Below, piece by piece: positions 12,118 to 16,807 of a DNA stretch of 16,807 nucleotides (its first letter is position 1; every line of letters begins with the position of its first letter). The DNA is taken from positions 1-16,807 of the forward strand of contig JAUVYS010000015.1 in assembly GCA_030602965.1 (NCBI GenBank), given 5' to 3'. A program made the translations under genes and the position numbers. Source of the stretch: Candidatus Bathyarchaeota archaeon (GTDB lineage Archaea > Thermoproteota > Bathyarchaeia > RBG-16-48-13 > JAGMEO01). The notes beneath the pieces are model-generated. The model saw only the letters and a list, made by a program, of their open reading frames with translations, did no database searches and had not been told where the DNA came from.

Positions 12118-13653
12118 TTGAGAATAAAAATAATTTCAAGTTATAAAAAATTGCTGGAAATGGCAAAAGATCCCATTATCCTCGAATCCGTTTTCAACCT
12201 TGTCCACTGGGACATGGAAACAATGATGCCTCCTAGAGGTATTGAACTTCGAAGTCAACAGCTTGCTCTCATAAAACAGGTTGAACATAAAATAAGGACA
12301 AATCCTGAAATTGGAAAATTATTAGATAAACTTCTGAAACATCCAGATTATGATGATTTGAATCAAATCCAAAAAAGAAATGTTTTCCTGATAAAGAAAG
12401 AATATGATGAACAGGTTATGCTACCTGAAGAACTTGTTAAAGAGACTGCCCGCCAGGAAGCCATAACGGTTGATGTTTGGAAAAAGGCGAAAGCAGCAAA
12501 AGATTACTCAATATATGAACCTGAACTAGGGAAACTTTTTGAGCTGAAAAAGAAAGCTGCAGAAATCCTAATGGATGTAAAGAAGACTTCGACGCCTTAT
12601 GATGCGTTGATCGACATTTTTGAACCAAAAATGCCAGCTAAAACGATAACTAAAATCTTTAATGGATTGAAAGATGGCTTAATCACCTTAATAGAAAAGT
12701 GTAGAAACTCATCTAAACAGCCTGATGTTTCTGTACTTAAACGTAAAGTTCCTATACAATTTCAAAGCCAAGTCTCAAATGCTATCGCTAAATTCGTTGA
12801 TTACGACACTGAGTCTGAAAAAGCCGGAGGTAGAATAGATGAAACTGAACATCCATTCACAACAGGTTACTTTGACGATGTGAGGATAACAACACATTAT
12901 CATAAAGATAACTTCACTTCCGCATTGTTCTCCACACTTCACGAAGCAGGCCACGCCATATATGGACAGAACATTAATCACAAATTTATGTATCAGCCCG
13001 TGGGAGAAGGCTGTTCATATGGTTTCCATGAATCTCAATCAAGATTCGTGGAGAACATTCTTGGAAGATCCCGCGATTTTTGGGTTTATTTCTTCCCGGT
13101 ACTAAAACAGTTAACTGGCAACGTTTTCTCGGATGTTGATTTAGATACCTTCATTAAAGCGATTAACAATGTTAAGCCTTCAAAGATACGCATCGAGGCA
13201 GACGAGGTCACTTATAGCCTTCACGTCATCATTAGATTCAACATTGAACAAGACCTGTTTGCAGGGAAAGTCTCTGTTGCTGAGCTTCCAGAAGTATGGA
13301 ATCAGAGTTACAAAGAATATCTTGGCGTAGACATAGAACATGACTCTGAAGGAGTCATGCAAGACACCCACTGGGCAAGTGGCTATTTTGGCTACTTCCC
13401 AAGCTACGCTGTTGGCAATATTTACAGCGGACAAATTGTCAATGAAATGGAGAAAGAACTACCAGGGTGGAGAACTAAAATCAGCAAAGGAAACTTTAAA
13501 GAAATAAAACAATGGATGATAAAAAACGTCCAAGTTCATGGTAAACTTTACGATCCCTCAGAACTCATTAAGAAAATCGCTGGAAAAGAAATTAACTTCG
13601 AACCATTCCTAAATTATCTTAACCAAAAATATTCAGAGCTTTATGACTTCTGA
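12118..13653 (+). CDS. Thermostable carboxypeptidase, family M32 (Taq type)
   Basis: Zinc metallocarboxypeptidase that removes C-terminal amino acids from peptides, presumably in cytoplasmic peptide turnover. The 511-residue length is standard. HEAGH at 275-279 gives two zinc-binding histidines and the catalytic glutamate, and HESQSRFVEN at 304-313 carries the third ligand E305, both diagnostic of M32. The family signature DTHWASGYFGYFPSYAVGN (416-434) and IRIEADEVTYSLHVIIRF (357-374) are complete. The N-terminus FNLVHWDMETMMPPRG (26-41) is also typical. TTG 12118 is the start, with GGAG 10 bases upstream; no ATG is available before the conserved region. The AMMECR1 gene begins 8 bases after the stop, so the two are very likely cotranscribed. 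Confidence 0.95.
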   Translation: MRIKIISSYKKLLEMAKDPIILESVFNLVHWDMETMMPPRGIELRSQQLALIKQVEHKIRTNPEIGKLLDKLLKHPDYDDLNQIQKRNVFLIKKEYDEQVMLPEELVKETARQEAITVDVWKKAKAAKDYSIYEPELGKLFELKKKAAEILMDVKKTSTPYDALIDIFEPKMPAKTITKIFNGLKDGLITLIEKCRNSSKQPDVSVLKRKVPIQFQSQVSNAIAKFVDYDTESEKAGGRIDETEHPFTTGYFDDVRITTHYHKDNFTSALFSTLHEAGHAIYGQNINHKFMYQPVGEGCSYGFHESQSRFVENILGRSRDFWVYFFPVLKQLTGNVFSDVDLDTFIKAINNVKPSKIRIEADEVTYSLHVIIRFNIEQDLFAGKVSVAELPEVWNQSYKEYLGVDIEHDSEGVMQDTHWASGYFGYFPSYAVGNIYSGQIVNEMEKELPGWRTKISKGNFKEIKQWMIKNVQVHGKLYDPSELIKKIAGKEINFEPFLNYLNQKYSELYDF

Positions 13654-13661
13654 AAATTATT

Positions 13662-14300
13662 ATGCATTTCGAAGGTTGCAAATTGTACTCATTAAAAGAA
13701 GGCAGATTCCTAGTCAAGCTAGCCAGAAAAGCAATATCAGAATATCTTAAAAATAAGAAGAAAATTCCTCCTCCAAAAGATACTCCAAAGAAGTTAAAAC
13801 AGAAAAGCGGAGTTTTCACAACTTTAAATACTATAAAAAAGGGCACCCCCGCACTCAGAGGATGCATAGGGTACCCACAACCAATTTTACCTTTAGTGGA
13901 AGCTGTCATTGATACAGCGATTAACGCAGCTACATCAGATCCAAGGTTTCATCCAGTTTTCCTAGAAGAGCTGACTAGTATAATGGTCGAGGTTAGTGTT
14001 CTTACCTCTCCTGATCTTTTACAATTAGAGCATCTAAAAGACGCTCCAAATCATATAGAGATTGGTAAAGATGGATTGATAATTGAGAGCGGAATATTCA
14101 AAGGTCTTCTGCTTCCCCAGGTTCCTGTTGAGTGGCAATGGAACGAAGAAGAATTCTTATCCCATTGCTGTATCAAAGCCGGATTGACTCCTGATTGTTG
14201 GCTTCTTAAAGGAACAAAGATATACAAATTTAGTTGCGAAATATTCAAAGAAACAAAACCATTAGGCTCTATAGTACAAGTTTCATTGAAAACATCATGA
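13662..14300 (+). CDS. AMMECR1-domain protein
   Basis: A 212-residue protein consisting of one AMMECR1 domain, a fold conserved from archaea to humans whose biochemical function is unsettled. The invariant LRGCIGYPQP motif is at 65-74, with PRFHPV at 94-99, EVSVL at 110-114 and the C-terminal KGLLLPQVPVEWQW at 147-160 followed by FLSHCCIKAGL. C68 in the motif is a proposed active-site residue. In many prokaryotes this domain is associated with a Memo protein and a radical SAM enzyme; neither is next to it here. ATG 13662 lies 8 bases after the carboxypeptidase stop codon and no Shine-Dalgarno is visible, which suggests translation coupled to the preceding gene. Family call firm. Confidence 0.93.
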   Translation: MHFEGCKLYSLKEGRFLVKLARKAISEYLKNKKKIPPPKDTPKKLKQKSGVFTTLNTIKKGTPALRGCIGYPQPILPLVEAVIDTAINAATSDPRFHPVFLEELTSIMVEVSVLTSPDLLQLEHLKDAPNHIEIGKDGLIIESGIFKGLLLPQVPVEWQWNEEEFLSHCCIKAGLTPDCWLLKGTKIYKFSCEIFKETKPLGSIVQVSLKTS

Positions 14301-14326
14301 AAAAGATAAATGGAGAGTTTAGCTAA

Positions 14327-15499
14327 GTGCGGGTTTACTTTGGTGTTTGCGGCATAGGTCTTGGGCACATAGGACGAAGCGCTATCATTGCCAAAAAAAT
14401 TTCTAAAATGGGCAACCAAGTACTTTTTTCCACATATCTAGACGCCATAGAATTTGTTAAAAAAGAAGGATTCCCCCTAGCAAGAGCCCCTGCACTTCAA
14501 TACATCATCAAAGCAGATGGGACTGTGGACTTCAGAAAGTCAAGTGCTTACCCTGGCGCTTTATCTCTGTTCATTTTTCTGAACCAAATCGTGGCGGAGA
14601 TGCGTTTCATGAAGGCTTTTCAACCAGATATAGTCATCTCAGACTCAAGAGGATCATCAATAGTCGCTGCAAAGACTCTTGGGATCCCTGAAGTTACCAT
14701 GTTAAATCAGTACAAGGTTACGATTCCAAGAACCAAACGCTTCCTCAAACTCGCAAGAATAGGCGACGCATATCTATTAGGACTGGTGGGCGGATTATGG
14801 GCGATAGGAAAGAAAGTCATCATCCCAGACTTTCCACCACCATTTACAATTTCAACTGAAAATTTGAGAATCCCACCAATAATGGAGAGAAAGGTTACAT
14901 TCATCGGTCCAATAATAGAAACTAAACCTGAAGATCTTCCAAGCAAAGAGACGCTCAAAGATAAACTTGGTTTTGATGATAGACCTCTAATTTTTGCACC
15001 AATCAGTGGTTCAGCAATGGAGAAGGCTCATGTCATTACAATTCTAGAAGATATTTTATCAAAGTTTCCTGACGACTATCAGATTTCGATGTCGCTGGGC
15101 GATCCCAATTCTTCTTTGAAGCCTGCCACATTTGGAGGGCTGACAGTTTATCCTTGGTTGACAAAACGCTTTGAGTTTCTTAAAGCATGTGATTTAGTGA
15201 TTTCGAGAGCAGGACATGGAACCATAACCCAGTCAGTATGTTATGGAAAACCTATGATACTTATTCCAACACCTAACCATACAGAACAAGAAAGCAATGC
15301 AAAAAGAACAGAAGAACTAGGTGTAGCGAAAATTATCAATCAGGAAGATCTTACATATAAAAAACTCCTGAAGTATGTGAGCAAAATTCTAACTTCAAAC
15401 AAATACTATGAGAATTCGTTTCATTTACAGGAAAATGTCTCAGAGTATAATGGAATTGATACAGCGATAGAAATCATAACTGAAGTAGCTGAAAATTAA
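14327..15499 (+). CDS. GT-B glycosyltransferase (MurG/UGT-like)
   Basis: Predicted glycosyltransferase of the GT-B fold that moves a sugar from a nucleotide-sugar donor to a lipid, cofactor or protein acceptor. The N-terminal half opens with GIGLGHIGRS at 9-18, the glycine-rich loop with GHxxR seen in MurG- and UGT-like enzymes. The C-terminal half has the donor-binding segment SRAGHGTITQSVCYGKPMI (293-311), with H297 and the terminal TEQESNA (319-325) in the positions that contact the sugar and ribose. Hydrophobic stretches near 78-95 and 148-160 may touch membrane, but there is no clear transmembrane helix. GTG 14327 is chosen, with GGAG 11 bases upstream. It follows AMMECR1 by 26 bases and its stop codon abuts that of thiI. 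Acceptor unknown; a surface or lipid sugar pathway is a guess. Confidence 0.85.
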   Translation: MRVYFGVCGIGLGHIGRSAIIAKKISKMGNQVLFSTYLDAIEFVKKEGFPLARAPALQYIIKADGTVDFRKSSAYPGALSLFIFLNQIVAEMRFMKAFQPDIVISDSRGSSIVAAKTLGIPEVTMLNQYKVTIPRTKRFLKLARIGDAYLLGLVGGLWAIGKKVIIPDFPPPFTISTENLRIPPIMERKVTFIGPIIETKPEDLPSKETLKDKLGFDDRPLIFAPISGSAMEKAHVITILEDILSKFPDDYQISMSLGDPNSSLKPATFGGLTVYPWLTKRFEFLKACDLVISRAGHGTITQSVCYGKPMILIPTPNHTEQESNAKRTEELGVAKIINQEDLTYKKLLKYVSKILTSNKYYENSFHLQENVSEYNGIDTAIEIITEVAEN

Positions 15500-16669
15500 T
15501 CAAAGTGAAAGCTTTGCAATACTTTTCAGAGTTTCAGAAAGAAGATTTTCCACTCCAAGCTTTTCCTCTTGTCTTTTTATTTCATTCAAGTCAGCCATGG
15601 TGGCTGGTTTTGAAGGAACCGCACTGCAACCATGAACAGATTTTATGGACAAGTCATATGTGCCAATTTTTTTTGCAATGTCTATAATCTCCTGTTTCTC
15701 GAAACCTATTAAAGGACGATGAATAGGAAGTGAAGCAACTTCATCAATTACTTTGAGGTTTGCCAAAGTCTGCGAGGCAACTTGACCTAGGTTTTCTCCT
15801 GTTACTACACCGTGAGCACCTTCTGTTAACGCTAGATGGCATGCAACACGATACATCAACCTCTTACATAGAACACACGTAAATTTTTTCGGAGCATTCT
15901 TCACGATCGCATCCATCACTTCACCTATGGAAAAAATGTAAACTTTGTAGTCACTCAAGGGAACATATTCTCTAAGCCTCCTCGCGACTGAAAAAGCTCT
16001 CTCAAGATAATCCTCTCCAACAAAAGGCCGCTGATCAATAACGAGAGGTAAAACTGAAGCCCCTCTCTTCATCATAAGCCAAGTTGCAACAGGGCTATCA
16101 ATGCCTCCTGAGAAGAGACTGATCACTTTTCCTTGAGAACCATAAGTTAAACCTCCAGGGCCTTTCAGAATTTCATCGTAAATGTAAGCAGAGCCGTTTC
16201 TTATTTCTATGTGAACGGTTTTATCTGGGTGCCTTAAATTCACCTTCACACCCTTATCAGATAAGAGTTGCAGAATCTCTTCACCAACTTTATTCTCAAC
16301 ATCTTTACTAGTGTAAGAGTGATCGCCAATTCTTCTTGCGTTAACTGCGAATGTCTGGTTTGACTGTATGACCTTGGAAGCTAGTTTTACAGCGGTTTTA
16401 GTAATGTCGTCTAATTCTGAAGAAATCTCTATTGAAGACATAACGGAAGCAACACCAAAAACCTTCGAGATGATAATCTTTGCTTTTTCAGAATCCACTT
16501 TTTTAATTATCAGTCTTCCATGAGTCCGGTCGATTTTAGCTTTTTTCATACCATGACGAGCAAGCATATTCTGAATGTGACTGGATAATTGAATCTCCAA
16601 ATTCTTTCTAACAGGTTTACTTTTCAAGGCGATTTCATTGTAAGCCACAAGTACAACGTTTCTTTTCAT
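15500..16669 (-). CDS. thiI: tRNA 4-thiouridine synthetase ThiI, archaeal type
   Basis: Makes 4-thiouridine at position 8 of tRNA, adenylating the uridine and transferring sulfur. About 1-75 is the ferredoxin-like domain, 76-168 THUMP (tRNA binding), and 175-389 the PP-loop pyrophosphatase domain with SGGIDSP at 187-193. There is no C-terminal rhodanese domain, as usual in archaea. C265 and C268 (CVLC) and C348 (VHGCSAVPSKPATMAD) match the cysteines I recall as needed for sulfur transfer and a [3Fe-4S] cluster in Methanococcus ThiI, so sulfide or another cluster-bound sulfur is the likely donor. ATG 16669 has a TATA box about 26 bases upstream, so the mRNA may be leaderless, although a GGGG run lies between. 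The stop codon directly abuts that of the convergent glycosyltransferase. Confidence 0.95.
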   Translation of the reverse strand: MKRNVVLVAYNEIALKSKPVRKNLEIQLSSHIQNMLARHGMKKAKIDRTHGRLIIKKVDSEKAKIIISKVFGVASVMSSIEISSELDDITKTAVKLASKVIQSNQTFAVNARRIGDHSYTSKDVENKVGEEILQLLSDKGVKVNLRHPDKTVHIEIRNGSAYIYDEILKGPGGLTYGSQGKVISLFSGGIDSPVATWLMMKRGASVLPLVIDQRPFVGEDYLERAFSVARRLREYVPLSDYKVYIFSIGEVMDAIVKNAPKKFTCVLCKRLMYRVACHLALTEGAHGVVTGENLGQVASQTLANLKVIDEVASLPIHRPLIGFEKQEIIDIAKKIGTYDLSIKSVHGCSAVPSKPATMADLNEIKRQEEKLGVENLLSETLKSIAKLSL

Positions 16670-16692
16670 TTGTATACATATCCCCTCTCTAG

Positions 16693-16717
16693 ATATAACA
16701 CTGAAATCTAAGATTTC
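16693..16717 (-). promoter_or_regulatory. thiI promoter: TATA box with adjacent palindrome
   Basis: The minus-strand TATA element TTATAT (16698-16693) is 24-29 bases upstream of the ATG. Immediately upstream of it, where BRE or activator sites lie, is GAAATCTAAGATTTC (16703-16717), a perfect palindrome with 7-bp arms. It is a candidate operator. Confidence 0.45.
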
Positions 16718-16807
16718 ATAATTCGTTGAGTTTGTATCTTTTAAGGATTTCTCTGTGAAAAAATTTTTTTGGATAGCTTTTAAGAAACTTTGATTAGTAA
16801 AATTTAT

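Noticed and set aside
11378..12166. Minus-strand frames of 123 and 135 codons
   Set aside because: They oppose pyrC, Mut7-C and the M32 gene, whose conserved motifs establish the plus strand as coding.
1..16807. CRISPR array or insertion sequence ends
   Set aside because: No series of regularly spaced repeats of 20-40 bases and no terminal inverted repeats with a transposase were seen; the only long perfect repeat is the in-frame SSB pair.
16670..16807. Start of another gene at the right edge
   Set aside because: No open frame with a plausible start is visible; the bases hold the thiI promoter and an AT-rich spacer.

Overview
The window comes from an archaeon, with AT-rich DNA. The evidence is an archaeal-type threonyl-tRNA synthetase with a DTD-like N-terminal editing domain, a single-OB-fold SSB with a Gly/Arg tail as in Crenarchaeota, an archaeal ThiI without a rhodanese domain, Mut7-C and DUF123 proteins, Lrp-type winged helices, and TATA boxes about 25 bases upstream of start codons. 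The family mix would suit a Bathyarchaeia/TACK-type lineage, but that placement is inference and no 16S gene is present.

Layout. 1-896 (-) is the N-terminal 298 codons of a tyrosine recombinase that runs off the left edge; an ATG-to-stop scan misses it because its stop lies outside the window. 897-1354 is non-coding and holds seven ACAGT words and a 13-bp inverted repeat bracketing C/D-box-like motifs. Next come a small membrane protein (-), a DUF123 (GIY-YIG/Uri) nuclease-like protein (-), a tiny zinc-site protein (+) and thrS (+). thrS converges on an SSB gene (-), which lies downstream of a large regulator (-) with two Lrp/AsnC-type units behind an unrecognised N-terminal half.

The regulator is divergent from a V4R-domain protein (+). 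Their shared intergenic region is the most unusual part of the window: a 20-bp AT-rich palindrome, an 11-codon proline-rich upstream ORF, and a hairpin that contains that ORF's stop codon and overlaps the Shine-Dalgarno of the V4R gene. The initiation region itself is then repeated 60 bases further on. A cysteine-rich small protein (-) converges on the V4R gene.

The right half is mostly housekeeping: an ATP-grasp ligase (-) divergent from dihydroorotase pyrC (+), then Mut7-C, an M32 carboxypeptidase, an AMMECR1 protein and a GT-B glycosyltransferase (all +), with thiI (-) converging so tightly that the two stop codons abut.

The best candidate for an undescribed system is the regulator/V4R pair with its layered control region: a possible small-molecule sensor under both a palindromic operator and leader-peptide or hairpin control of translation. 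Its function is not shown by the sequence.
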